From the NCBI GenBank assembly GCA_040386235.1, contig JAZKGA010000001.1:496001-560000 (forward strand): a DNA stretch of 64,000 bases. Direction: 5' to 3'. Position 1 is the first letter of the stretch; each line of letters starts with the position of its first letter. Shown here piece by piece: positions 16,940 to 26,033 of this stretch. This DNA is from JAZKGA01 sp040386235. Its GTDB lineage: Bacteria > Pseudomonadota > Alphaproteobacteria > Micavibrionales > Micavibrionaceae. Position numbers and translations under genes: made by a program. Under the pieces are notes generated by a model. The model was given only the letters and a program-made list of their open reading frames with translations, made no database searches and was not told the DNA's origin.

Positions 16940-19338
16940 GCGCGCAGACTGGCCCCGGTCTTATCAGCGACGGTTTTAACAATCTTCTGGCTGATCGCCG
17001 CGATATCCGCATCGGTGAAACTTACGTCACCTGGCTGCAACGTCACGCTGATCGCAATAGATTTTTGTCCCGCGGTGACATGTACCCCTTGGTACACATC
17101 GAATACCGATACATCTTTTATCATTTCTTTATCCGCTGCGGTTACAGCGGCCAACAAGATGTCGGCATGGACATCTTGATTGACGATAAACGCAAAGTCA
17201 CGCGTGATGGGCAGTAAGGCCGGCACTTTTAATAGCGGAATTGTATCGTTTTTCTTTCGGGAATCCGGGATGCTGCCCAAAAAGATCTCACATCCCACCG
17301 CTTGTGTTTCCACAGCCATGGCACGCAAGACCGCGGGGTGGATTTCACCGAAATAGGCCAGCACATTGGCGCCAAGACGTAATTGTCCGGATCGGCCGGG
17401 ATGATAATAAGGCGGCGCATCACGACTGGCCTGTAATCGCTCAACCGGTATGCCACAAGCGGCCAGGACGCTGATGGCATCCGCTTTCGCATCCAAAGCG
17501 TCCACAGGGCGTGGCGCGGCATCTGGTAGCCAGTGACGGTCGCCGGTTCTGGCGGTACGGATGGCGGTGGCCATCCAGGGCTGTTGCGTGGGCGCTGTCC
17601 CTTGGAATACAGGGCCAACTTCGAACAGGGCCGCGCTGGACATGCCGTTATCAGCATTCTTACGCGCGGCGTGCAGCAGGTTTGGCAGGATACTGGGGCG
17701 CATTGTGTCCAGATCATTGGAAATCGGATTGGACAGTGTAATGGGCTGATTATCACCCACTGGCTGAAACAGAGCCGCATGCTGGCCGTCCATAAACGAC
17801 CATGTGACGCATTCCATCATCCCGGATTGGGCCAGGGCCAGGCGGGCCAGGCGGCGCAGACGTCCCTTTCCGTTTTCAGCGGGTGGAAACAACACGGCGG
17901 TCGATGATGGCAATCGGACGCTGGCCAAGTGGTGATAGCCATAGATACGAATCACTTCTTCAATCAAGTCGCGCGGGCCTGCGATATCGGGCCGCCAGCC
18001 GGGAATGGCGACGTGCCAGACGTTTTTAGGGGCTTCAGTGACCGTAAAACCCAGGTCGGTTAGAATCTGTTTCTGCCGCTCTGCTGGAATAACGATACCC
18101 AACAGGCTATCGGCATCTGATGGCGCGTAAGCAAGGGATGCGGTGGCCGCAGGCGCGTGGCCGGCATTCACCAGCGCATCGGGCGTGCCGCCACATAAAT
18201 CAATAATCATTTGCGTGGCACGATCTGCCATCTCGACCAAATTGGTCGGATCAATCCCGCGTTCGAAACGATATCGCGCATCACTGATAATTTGCAGGTC
18301 GCGGCCTGTACGTGCGATACGTGAGGCTGCAAAATCGGCGACCTCCAGGAAAACATTTGTGGTGCCGTTATCGCAGCCGCTGGCCTCACCGCCCATAATG
18401 CCGCCCAGCGCCAAGATATTCATGTCATCGTAAACACCCACGGCACCCTCTGGCAAAGTGTATGTTTTGCCATTTAAAGCAGCCAGACTTTCTGTTCCGT
18501 TGGCTGCACGTACGGACAGGTTGCCGCTTATTTTATCGGCATCAAAAACATGTAAGGGACGGCTCAGGCCCAGGCAAAAATAATTTGTGACGTCAACCAG
18601 CGCCGAAATAGGCTTAGCCCCAGCCGCCTTCAACAGATTCTGGAGCCATTGTGGTGACGGGCCGTTTTTAACCCCGCGAATGACACGACCGACGAATTGC
18701 GGGCAATCCGGTGTGGCAATTGTAACATTGACAGTCGAAGGTGCCGTTGCCGTGATCGTGACGGGCGGTAATGGTTTAAGTGTTCCCAGGCCTTTTGCGG
18801 CCAGGTCGCGGGCAATCCCGCGTACGCCTGCGCAATCCGGGCGGTTCGGCGTCACGGACACGTCGATAATGGGATCATCCAGGCCGTAAAGCGTGGCAAA
18901 AGGGGTGCCAATAGGCGTGTCTGTCGGCACTTCGATAATGCCGTCATTGGTGGTCGGCAGGCGCATTTCCGCTTCGGATACCAGCATCCCGTTTGATTCC
19001 ACGCCGCGAATGACGGATTTTTTCAGAACAAAATCATGACCGGGAATATAGCTGCCTTCTGGTGCGTACACGGCCCGGATGCCAGCCCGTGCGTTCGGTG
19101 CGCCACACACGACCTCGGCCGTACCAGACTCTGTTTGCAGCGTGCAGACGCGCAGGCGATCCGCATTGGGATGCTGGGCCGCATTGATAACAGAAACAAC
19201 CTTGAATGGCGCATACAGGGCTGCTTGATCCTGTACGTCCTCAACCTCTAACCCACAATCGGTCAGTGCGGTGACGATCTGGTCCAGCGTTGCTGTTGTG
19301 TCCAGATGTTGTTTCAGCCAAGAAAGGGTAAAGCGCAT
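16936..19338 (-). CDS. pheT: phenylalanyl-tRNA synthetase beta subunit
   Basis: The beta chain of the heterotetrameric PheRS, 800 residues as usual. The order is an opening MRFTLSWLKQHL, an EMAP/OB tRNA-binding domain at about 40-150 (NADRLRVCTL, VVCGAPNAR), the B3/B4 editing domain, the B5 domain, the catalytic-like core with GIMGGEASG and NPISNDLDTMRPS, and a C-terminal FDX-ACB domain. The alpha subunit gene pheS, normally immediately upstream, is not here: tyrS occupies that place, 17 bases away. pheS must therefore lie elsewhere in the genome. Confidence 0.96.
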   Translation of the reverse strand: MRFTLSWLKQHLDTTATLDQIVTALTDCGLEVEDVQDQAALYAPFKVVSVINAAQHPNADRLRVCTLQTESGTAEVVCGAPNARAGIRAVYAPEGSYIPGHDFVLKKSVIRGVESNGMLVSEAEMRLPTTNDGIIEVPTDTPIGTPFATLYGLDDPIIDVSVTPNRPDCAGVRGIARDLAAKGLGTLKPLPPVTITATAPSTVNVTIATPDCPQFVGRVIRGVKNGPSPQWLQNLLKAAGAKPISALVDVTNYFCLGLSRPLHVFDADKISGNLSVRAANGTESLAALNGKTYTLPEGAVGVYDDMNILALGGIMGGEASGCDNGTTNVFLEVADFAASRIARTGRDLQIISDARYRFERGIDPTNLVEMADRATQMIIDLCGGTPDALVNAGHAPAATASLAYAPSDADSLLGIVIPAERQKQILTDLGFTVTEAPKNVWHVAIPGWRPDIAGPRDLIEEVIRIYGYHHLASVRLPSSTAVLFPPAENGKGRLRRLARLALAQSGMMECVTWSFMDGQHAALFQPVGDNQPITLSNPISNDLDTMRPSILPNLLHAARKNADNGMSSAALFEVGPVFQGTAPTQQPWMATAIRTARTGDRHWLPDAAPRPVDALDAKADAISVLAACGIPVERLQASRDAPPYYHPGRSGQLRLGANVLAYFGEIHPAVLRAMAVETQAVGCEIFLGSIPDSRKKNDTIPLLKVPALLPITRDFAFIVNQDVHADILLAAVTAADKEMIKDVSVFDVYQGVHVTAGQKSIAISVTLQPGDVSFTDADIAAISQKIVKTVADKTGASLRA

Positions 19339-19355
19339 CGATAATCCTGTATGGT

Positions 19356-20552
19356 TTAGGCGGTGATGCGAAACAAATCGCGCTTACCGATCTGCAGGGT
19401 GAACGGCATCGCGGTTTGGGTCAAGGCGGTATTCAGGTCGCTGACTTTTTCGCCGTTGATCTTAACACCACCACCATCAGCCAGGCGGCGCAATTCCGAC
19501 CGGCTTTTCTCTGGTAATGCCGCGTGACAGGCATCCAGCAGTGTTGAATCAGGCGTCAGGCCCAGTTCGGCCAGGGCGCGTGGCTGATAATCAACATCGC
19601 TGAACGCCTTTTTCTGAACCTTGCGTTCGAAAGCAAGCTGGGCGGCCTCGCTGGCTGCCGCGTCGTGATAGATGGTGACGATATTGCGGGCGATCATTTT
19701 CTTAATTTCAGCCGGATTACAATTGCCGCTGTCCAGCTCGGCTTTCATATTGGCCTTTTCGGTCTCAGAATAAGAGGTAGCCAGTTCAAGATATTCGATC
19801 AATAAAGCATCCGGGATCGACATGGTTTTGCCGAACATGTTTTCCGCATCTTCGGTCAGGCCGATATAATTGTGCTTTGACTTGCTCATCTTCTCATGCC
19901 CGTCTGTGCCGCGCAGCAGGGGCATACAGACAACGACCTGGGAATTCTTGCAGCCAAGGGCGTCTTGTATCATTTTACCGACCATACAGTTGAACAACTG
20001 GTCCGTGCCGCCAATCTCAATATCAGCATCAATAACCACCGAGTCATAGCCCTGCAGGACAGGGTACAGCATTTCATGCAGCGCGATTGTGCGGCCTTCT
20101 TCGTACCGCGTCCGGAAATCATGGCGTTGCATCATCTGGCCCAACGTGACGTTGGATACCAGCTTGATAACCTCATCAAACCCCATTTTGCCGAACCATT
20201 CGGCATTAAACCGGATCTGAATCTTGGTGATATCCAAAACCTTGGCCAATTGCGCGATATAAGTATCAGCGTTCGCCATCACTTGTTCGGTTGTTAGGGG
20301 GGGGCGCGTCACGTTGCGGCCGGTCGGGTCGCCGATTCGGGCCGTGAAATCGCCGATAATCACAATGATGTTATGGCCCGCCTGCTGAAAATCGCGTAAT
20401 TTTCTTAAAACGACGGCATGGCCCAGATGCAGGTCAGGGGCAGTGGGGTCAAAGCCCAGCTTGATATTCAGCGTTTTGCCATGGGCCAGTTTCTTGGCCA
20501 GTCCGTTTTCGGGAACAATCGTGTCAATGCCGTGTAAAATATCCTGTGTCAT
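19356..20552 (-). CDS. tyrS: tyrosyl-tRNA synthetase
   Basis: Class I aminoacyl-tRNA synthetase, 398 residues. The HIGH signature is HLGH at residues 42-45, the KMSKS loop KMSKSKHNYIG lies near 222, and a C-terminal S4-type RNA-binding segment (SRSELRRLADGGGVKINGEKV region) is present. The KMSKS form with asparagine two residues after the second lysine-histidine resembles the TyrZ subgroup more than the classical E. coli TyrS subgroup. It is followed at 17 bases by pheT on the same strand, suggesting a shared transcript. Confidence 0.95.
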   Translation of the reverse strand: MTQDILHGIDTIVPENGLAKKLAHGKTLNIKLGFDPTAPDLHLGHAVVLRKLRDFQQAGHNIIVIIGDFTARIGDPTGRNVTRPPLTTEQVMANADTYIAQLAKVLDITKIQIRFNAEWFGKMGFDEVIKLVSNVTLGQMMQRHDFRTRYEEGRTIALHEMLYPVLQGYDSVVIDADIEIGGTDQLFNCMVGKMIQDALGCKNSQVVVCMPLLRGTDGHEKMSKSKHNYIGLTEDAENMFGKTMSIPDALLIEYLELATSYSETEKANMKAELDSGNCNPAEIKKMIARNIVTIYHDAAASEAAQLAFERKVQKKAFSDVDYQPRALAELGLTPDSTLLDACHAALPEKSRSELRRLADGGGVKINGEKVSDLNTALTQTAMPFTLQIGKRDLFRITA

Positions 20553-20669
20553 CCTTTAGGGATAGCGTAACCGCCAGAAACCGTCAATTGGCGTCTGTGA
20601 CATGGAACCATTTGATGTGGGGCAATGTTTGTGGTTAAGTTACAGAAATATTTAAAAAGGATTCCTAAA

Positions 20670-20801
20670 GTGAAACTATTCAAAGTCGCCATTTTCTTGT
20701 CCTGCCTATCCCTTCTTGCTGGTTGCTATCATGCGCACCCGCGCCATCCCCATGATGGTAAGTTCTGCCCGCCAGGTCAGGCCAAAAAAGGCAACTGTTA
20801 A
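20670..20801 (+). CDS. tiny lipoprotein with RcnB-type Cys motif
   Basis: A 43-residue protein from GTG 20670, preceded by AAAAAGG at 20654-20660. The N-terminus KLFKVAIFLSCLSLLAGC is a clear lipoprotein signal with lipobox LAGC, so Cys19 would be acylated. The mature part is His-rich (YHAHPRHPHD) and ends with CPPGQAKKGNC, a motif seen in RcnB-like periplasmic proteins. The His/Cys content suggests metal binding, but this is an inference. It lies alone between tyrS and the truncated glycosyltransferase. Confidence 0.6.
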   Translation: MKLFKVAIFLSCLSLLAGCYHAHPRHPHDGKFCPPGQAKKGNC

Positions 20802-20813
20802 CTTTGATCGTCG

Positions 20814-21785
20814 TTACAAGCAGGCTGTTTCGGACACGGGGTTGTCGGCATGGGTGAAAATACCCAGCTTTCTGCCACGATAAGACTGCGAGAAGATTTT
20901 GTTGTAAGCCGTCACATCTTGCTCTGATTTATACCTTATAACGGCCCAGCCATTTGGATTTTCGGCAAACCATGACTCAATCTGGTTTCTGCTTAAATCG
21001 GCGACAGGTGTTTCACGTCTTGACAAGAACCCTATTTCCCCATGATACGTCCCCACAAACGCCCATGGAAGATGAGTATTTTTTTGCACGCACGCAGATA
21101 CAGGCCGCAGATCATACTTTGGAAAAAATACTAACGCGGCTGCCCCCTGGCCCACAATAATAACAGCAACCATAGACAGGGCGACGCGTTGAATTGTTTT
21201 AGCTGAAACCTGCTGCATCATGCTTTGCACCAGCAGAATGACACCGGGCAGTAACGGCAAAAGATAGTGTGGTTGCTTGCCACTTATCAGCGAAAAAGAA
21301 AGAGTGACAGGAAGAATCCAGCATATCACAAAGCGGATGCCAAAATAGGATCTGTCAATTGCCTTCAAGGCCCGCCAGAAAGAGGGAAAAAAGACCCAGG
21401 GCGCAAACATAATTGGCAACAAAGGAAGATAGAAATAGAAGGGTCTGATGTGTGCCTCATTGAAATTCCCCGTGACACGCCCCGCCGTTTGCTCCCACAG
21501 CAACCAAAAGGCAAATTGTTTGTCGGCCTGTGCCAGAACCGGGAATAACCACAGGCAAACAGGGAATACGGATACCAGTATTCCGGCCGCACAATCGCCA
21601 TAAGCGACATCCTTATGAACAGAATAGCCAGAACGAGGCACAATCGCATTCAGCAGAGTCGTGCCTGAACATGCCACAAGCAAGCCGGCACCGCAAACAA
21701 TGGAAATAATAAGGGTCAGCGTGCAGCTTAAGTAGGTCACAGCCGCCGCGCGATCCAAAAATAGGCGCGATATGGAAGCAGGCAT
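20814..21785 (-). pseudogene. 5'-truncated ArnT-like (GT83/GT39) glycosyltransferase
   Basis: The readable frame matches only the distal part of lipid-linked sugar glycosyltransferases of the ArnT type: LLWEQTAGRV, HIRPFYFYLPLLPIMFAPW and ISGKQPHYLLPLLPGV are typical, followed by four or more membrane segments and a soluble tail. Intact members are around 500-550 residues; here 323 remain and the N-terminal catalytic Asp region is missing. The apparent first 16 residues overlap the SDR gene. I read it as a gene cut when the neighbouring lipid cluster was inserted, though a short functional form cannot be excluded. Confidence 0.65.
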
Positions 21786-22492
21786 AATAGCTTAAGCAGC
21801 AGTGTAAACCGCTTGGGGAAATGCACCTCAAACGCAGGCGATGTAAGCCCATTCGCAATCGCTATAGCTGCATCTTTTGGCTCAATAATCATGGGCATTA
21901 CAAAATCATTCTTATTGGTAAGGTCTGTGCGAACAAATCCTGGGCTAATCAGTTTAATATCGATTTCCCCGGACAGTTCGGTATGCAGGCTTTCTGCAAG
22001 GTTGATAATACCAGCTTTCGTTGCACTGTAAGGCTGTCCACCTGGCAAGCCTGCATATCCAGCGACGCTGCCGCATAAGGCGAGCTGCATAATGGATTTT
22101 TGCATAGAGAGGAACGGAAGTAACGCATGAACAATATGAAACGCACCAAGCAGATTTACCGCAATGATTTGTTTGGTAACGGCCAAATCAAGCGCACGCA
22201 ATTGCATGGGTTGATATGCGGCGGATAGAAAAATTACGCGGTCAATCCGGCCATAAGCTGCGTAAATCGCCTTTACGGTCTGTTCTACAGCCACAGAATC
22301 TACTACATCCAGCACAAAGGCTTTGTGGCTTTTTCCAAGTGCTGCTTCCAGCCCCTTCAGAATATCGCCGCGCCGCGCCGATAAAGCAAGCGTTGCACCT
22401 CGCTTCGCCAGCTCATGGGCAAGCGCATGGCCAATGCCACTGCTTGCCCCGATAATCCATACAATTTCATCTTTATAGCTATTTAATCTCAT
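21737..22492 (-). CDS. short-chain dehydrogenase/reductase
   Basis: A classical SDR, 251 residues: the cofactor loop GASSGIG lies at residues 15-21, a serine lies in LCGSVAG, and the catalytic YSATK lies near 156-160. A hydrophobic C-terminus (KRFTLLLKLLCLLPYRAYFW) suggests membrane association, as in SDRs of lipid modification clusters. It is the last gene of the nine-gene operon, overlapping the DUF3833 stop by ATGA. Its own end overlaps the truncated glycosyltransferase by 49 bases. The substrate is unknown; a modified fatty acid is suggested by context. Confidence 0.88.
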   Translation of the reverse strand: MRLNSYKDEIVWIIGASSGIGHALAHELAKRGATLALSARRGDILKGLEAALGKSHKAFVLDVVDSVAVEQTVKAIYAAYGRIDRVIFLSAAYQPMQLRALDLAVTKQIIAVNLLGAFHIVHALLPFLSMQKSIMQLALCGSVAGYAGLPGGQPYSATKAGIINLAESLHTELSGEIDIKLISPGFVRTDLTNKNDFVMPMIIEPKDAAIAIANGLTSPAFEVHFPKRFTLLLKLLCLLPYRAYFWIARRL

Positions 22493-23025
22493 GGCTTTTG
22501 CTTTTGCATGAAGATGGTCAGCTCGGAGACGGTAATGCCAAATTTCTTTAAGTAAGAACGATTAATAAGAACACCGTCATTCATTAACCACATGCGATCA
22601 TCGAATTTTAGGCGGTAGGTCGTATCAGCCACCGGCACATCCATGGTATAATACCACTGCACCGCGCTGCCTTCGGACTTACCGGTGGCTTTGTCGATGA
22701 TGTCATCAGCAGTGCCTTCGTATGTGCCATCCGCTAATTTATTAATAGTCCACACGCGCTCTTGCTTTTTCCCATCATAATAATCGAAATTCTCAGTAAG
22801 TGTGCCTGTGTCACCGTCCCATTTTCCGACCATTTTAATGTCAAAGCGCTGCGTGACCTGTCCGCGCCAGTCCTGAACAATGCCCCAGGCGTTGATCGGC
22901 CCGTTAAAATACGTCTTAATATCTGCTTTAGGTGCAGTGCCTTCATATGCTTCGAGTGAATTGCTGCTGCAGCCGCTAAACATGATAAGAACTCCTATAA
23001 GTGCTGTTAAGGTGATTGTTTTCAT
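22489..23025 (-). CDS. DUF3833 lipoprotein
   Basis: 178 residues. Start ATG 23025 is fixed by an excellent ribosome site (AAGGAGG, five bases before the ATG); an upstream in-frame start at 23079 is unsupported. The signal ends in a lipobox FSGC, so it is probably an anchored lipoprotein. The body has a beta-rich lipocalin-like pattern (ITQRFDIKMVGKWDG, TLTENFDYYDG, WTINKLADGTYEGTA) that agrees with DUF3833, a family regularly found beside cyclopropane synthase/DUF1365 genes. It overlaps the upstream MFS gene by 50 bases. Confidence 0.82.
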   Translation of the reverse strand: MKTITLTALIGVLIMFSGCSSNSLEAYEGTAPKADIKTYFNGPINAWGIVQDWRGQVTQRFDIKMVGKWDGDTGTLTENFDYYDGKKQERVWTINKLADGTYEGTADDIIDKATGKSEGSAVQWYYTMDVPVADTTYRLKFDDRMWLMNDGVLINRSYLKKFGITVSELTIFMQKQKP

Positions 23026-24301
23026 GATGTCCTCCTTGGTTTGGATGAATAAAAAAACGGTAAAGCATGAAGCCTGCACTTACTTTGAGAAGGCAAGGAA
23101 GCACAGCATAACTTAAGCTAAGGGCCATCAGCGCAGATTCATCGTTAAGCTTAGCTGGCATAAACCCAGCACCCTCTAAAAGCGATAAAACGCTTACTGA
23201 TGCTAGGGCAAGACTTGCTTTGGAAATTAATGCCAAGAAAGAGTAATACGTTGCTGCATAATGCTTTAATTTATTGTGATGCAGGTGATCCGCTAAAATC
23301 GAAGGTGGTAATGTCAGGTCAGCCCCTAAAGCAAAACCAGAAAGTATGCAGATAATACCATACTGCCAAATATCCCCTGATTCCAAAAAAAACGCCCAGA
23401 AGAAACTGGCAACAGCAAGTAAGATAGATGCAAACCATGATCGGGACTTACCGTAGCGGGCGCTTAAACGATTCCACAAAGGCATCCCGAATGCACCGGA
23501 ACAAAAATAGAGCAATAGAAAAACCCCTGTGTAACTTTCTGCACCTAAAAGATCGCGGGTAAAGAATAAAACCAATATAGCGGGAATGCTCGAAGCCAGC
23601 ATGCTCACCGCATAAATTGTAAAAAGCTTTTTGGTTTCACCACGCATAGTATAAATTGTTTTCCTTAAGCTTGACGGAGAGTTGTCGTCGTTTTCTCCCT
23701 TTAGAATGTGTGCTGCTTGCCAGCCACGAAAAGAAAATAGCGCAAAAGTCATGAGTACAATTAGAATCACACTAAACCAGAGAAATGCATGCTCTTTTCC
23801 GAAGAAATGAGACAGAATACCTGGTGTCGATACGGCAATCACCAAGCCAACCAAGCCGAATCCTTCGCGAAACGTAGCGATACGAGTCTGTGCATTTTTA
23901 TCTTTTGTCCACAATGCGCCTAAAGCATTCAAATTAATGCTAAGAATGCTATAGGCGCTTACCGCAAGGGACATGCACAAAGCAAACCATAGCGCTGGCG
24001 AAGCGGGCTCATGATTAAATAAAGCATATATTGATGCGCACAGTATAACAGCAGAGAGAGGCATAAACCATGCAGATGCTCTTAAGAAATGATCGCTCAT
24101 CATGCCGATGATTGGGTCTTGAACTGCGTCAAATATACGCAAGCCTAAAAGAATAAATCCTAAAGCAGAGAGTGAAAGGCCAAATTGCGTTGCGTAATAA
24201 TCCGGGGCAAGTACATAAAGCGGAAATCCTGCAAATGCTACGGGCATGGCAAGTAGTCCATATTGCAACAGGCTTGATCGGGTTAAATTTACGTCCGTCA
24301 T
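22976..24301 (-). CDS. MFS transporter of the GPH/MelB-like family
   Basis: A 12-helix permease of 441 residues. The segment GLRIFDAVQDPIIGMMSDHF (about residues 49-68) is the loop-2 motif typical of MelB-like carriers (COG2211). Such carriers recur in fatty-acid modification clusters with DUF3833, CFA synthase and DUF1365 genes, where the cargo is unknown. The start is four bases inside the previous gene's stop (ATGA). The C-terminal 16 residues are encoded in the overlap with the DUF3833 gene and look unstructured. Confidence 0.82.
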   Translation of the reverse strand: MTDVNLTRSSLLQYGLLAMPVAFAGFPLYVLAPDYYATQFGLSLSALGFILLGLRIFDAVQDPIIGMMSDHFLRASAWFMPLSAVILCASIYALFNHEPASPALWFALCMSLAVSAYSILSINLNALGALWTKDKNAQTRIATFREGFGLVGLVIAVSTPGILSHFFGKEHAFLWFSVILIVLMTFALFSFRGWQAAHILKGENDDNSPSSLRKTIYTMRGETKKLFTIYAVSMLASSIPAILVLFFTRDLLGAESYTGVFLLLYFCSGAFGMPLWNRLSARYGKSRSWFASILLAVASFFWAFFLESGDIWQYGIICILSGFALGADLTLPPSILADHLHHNKLKHYAATYYSFLALISKASLALASVSVLSLLEGAGFMPAKLNDESALMALSLSYAVLPCLLKVSAGFMLYRFFIHPNQGGHHENNHLNSTYRSSYHV

Positions 24302-24819
24302 AGCAGCCCAAGCAATTGTTTGCGTAAGTAGGGTTCCGACGTTTTCTCACTCAGCCAGATATCAAAAAAGCGCTGCGTAAACTCGGCCCCTTTGATAACA
24401 CCGATAGGCTGCTTGTCATTGTAGAATGTCGTTTTCTGTCCTGGAATAAAAACCGCAGATATCACAGACCCATTTTTTACGTTAGGAAATATTTTCTTCA
24501 TTTGGGCATTCCAGGCAGCAAGCTTTACTTCATCGCTAAATCCTTGAGCACGCATTTCTTGGACAGAACGATCTGCTATATCTTTACCGTCAATTGCCCG
24601 TAAATAATGAATCGAAAGCGCAAAAGTCTTTGATGGTTCCCACTTGCCGTCTGGTGCGTACAGCCTTGCGTCGTACACATCCCAGAAAGCGACGGAAAGC
24701 CTTCCTTCTCCGACAACAGCAGCATTCATCATGGCTTTCGTAATAATAACTTCGTTCGCCCACGCAATACTAGTCGCAAGATTTAGTAAAGCCACACAGG
24801 CAATGACGTTAAGCCGCAT
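24298..24819 (-). CDS. exported chalcone-isomerase-like protein
   Basis: 173 residues with a signal peptide (MRLNVIACVALLNLATSIAWA) and the periplasmic chalcone-isomerase-like fold pattern: GEGRLSVAFWDVYDARLYAPDG, then SIHYLRAIDGKDIADRS and GSVISAVFIPGQKTTFYN. Start ATG 24819 has a GTGGAG site about seven bases upstream; the longer frame from 24855 would run into the CFA gene. It overlaps the CFA stop by 11 bases. Family members in this type of cluster may bind fatty acids rather than flavonoids; the reaction, if any, is unknown. Confidence 0.82.
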   Translation of the reverse strand: MRLNVIACVALLNLATSIAWANEVIITKAMMNAAVVGEGRLSVAFWDVYDARLYAPDGKWEPSKTFALSIHYLRAIDGKDIADRSVQEMRAQGFSDEVKLAAWNAQMKKIFPNVKNGSVISAVFIPGQKTTFYNDKQPIGVIKGAEFTQRFFDIWLSEKTSEPYLRKQLLGLL

Positions 24820-25969
24820 GTTGAAGCTCCACCTGCATGACATTTGTACGGCCATCCTTAAAACTGGCGATGCAGCAAGTTAAGTAGAAACGCCACATGC
24901 GAATAAATTTACCATCAAAACCCATGTGACGAATTTCTTCACGCCGCGCTTCAAAGCGCTCAAGCCAGTGTTCCAATGTACGTGCATAATCTTGTCCAAA
25001 GTCTAAGCGGTCTGTAATAAGCAATCCATGGCTTGCGCTTTCTTCGGCAAAGCGTTTTGGAGAGGGCAACATACCGCCGGGAAAAATAAACGTGCGAATC
25101 GCATCACCGCCCTTGCGATAACGCTCGAAATACGCATCTTTGATTGTGATGGTTTGTATAACCGCCTTACCATCATCCGCCAGCAATGACTTAATTTTAG
25201 AAAAGTAAGTAGGCCAGAATTGTTCACCTACTGCCTCAAACATCTCGATTGAAACAATGCTGTTATATTTTCCTTCTTGAAGGCGATAATCTTCCAAAGC
25301 AATTTGAGCAGAATTACGAAGGCGATTGACAGCATAATCATGCTGCTCTTTTGAAATCGTTAAGCCTTTAATTTTATAGTCTCTTTTTTGAAGTGCACGT
25401 TCCGCAAAACCGCCCCATCCGCAACCAATTTCAAGCATATTTCCTGAATTATCTATACGGTCAATAATACGGTCATATTTGTTATATTGTGCAGAAATCA
25501 GGGATTCGTCAGGATGATTAAATATTGCGGAAGAGTAGGTCATCGTTGGATCGAGCCATAACGCATAAAAATCATTTCCCAGATCGTAATGGGCATGAAT
25601 GTTTTTTCTGCTTCCACTCAGCGTATTGCGTGTAAATGCATACGCAACACGGGACACAATGCGACCTATCATATTTCCGTATATATACTTATTCAGCACA
25701 GTCTCATTTTTTAGACTTGCTAAAAATAAATCAGAAAGATTAGTGCTGTCCCACCAGCCATCTCGATAAGCCTCTGCAAATCCTATATCCCCTCTTTGTG
25801 CTATGGCACTGACCGCTCGCCAATCATGCAAAGTTAGGTTTGCCTGAGTTCCGGGCTTGTTCCCTGAAATAAAATGCTCTTTGCCGTCTGGGGTGACCAC
25901 TGTTATCGCGCCATATTCGATATGGCGCAAAGCATCTATAAAACGCTGGGTAATATATCGATCAAGCAT
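24809..25969 (-). CDS. cfa: cyclopropane-fatty-acyl-phospholipid synthase family methyltransferase
   Basis: 386 residues. It uses SAM to methylate or cyclopropanate the double bond of phospholipid acyl chains in the membrane. The SAM site LEIGCGWGGFAE lies near residue 176, preceded by HYDLGNDFYALWLDPTMTYS, the substrate-contact block of the family, and followed by GLTISKEQ and FEAVGEQFW. The N-terminal domain is the usual small helical lipid-binding part. It lies mid-operon with DUF1365 and an FAD oxidoreductase, a set tied elsewhere to oxidised or furan-type fatty acids. A CFA paralogue with another product is therefore possible. Confidence 0.9.
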   Translation of the reverse strand: MLDRYITQRFIDALRHIEYGAITVVTPDGKEHFISGNKPGTQANLTLHDWRAVSAIAQRGDIGFAEAYRDGWWDSTNLSDLFLASLKNETVLNKYIYGNMIGRIVSRVAYAFTRNTLSGSRKNIHAHYDLGNDFYALWLDPTMTYSSAIFNHPDESLISAQYNKYDRIIDRIDNSGNMLEIGCGWGGFAERALQKRDYKIKGLTISKEQHDYAVNRLRNSAQIALEDYRLQEGKYNSIVSIEMFEAVGEQFWPTYFSKIKSLLADDGKAVIQTITIKDAYFERYRKGGDAIRTFIFPGGMLPSPKRFAEESASHGLLITDRLDFGQDYARTLEHWLERFEARREEIRHMGFDGKFIRMWRFYLTCCIASFKDGRTNVMQVELQHAA

Positions 25970-26033
25970 TATTAAACTCTCCTAGGACACTCTTTTTTGA
26001 CGCAACACTTCCAACCATTCGCTTTCCACATCC

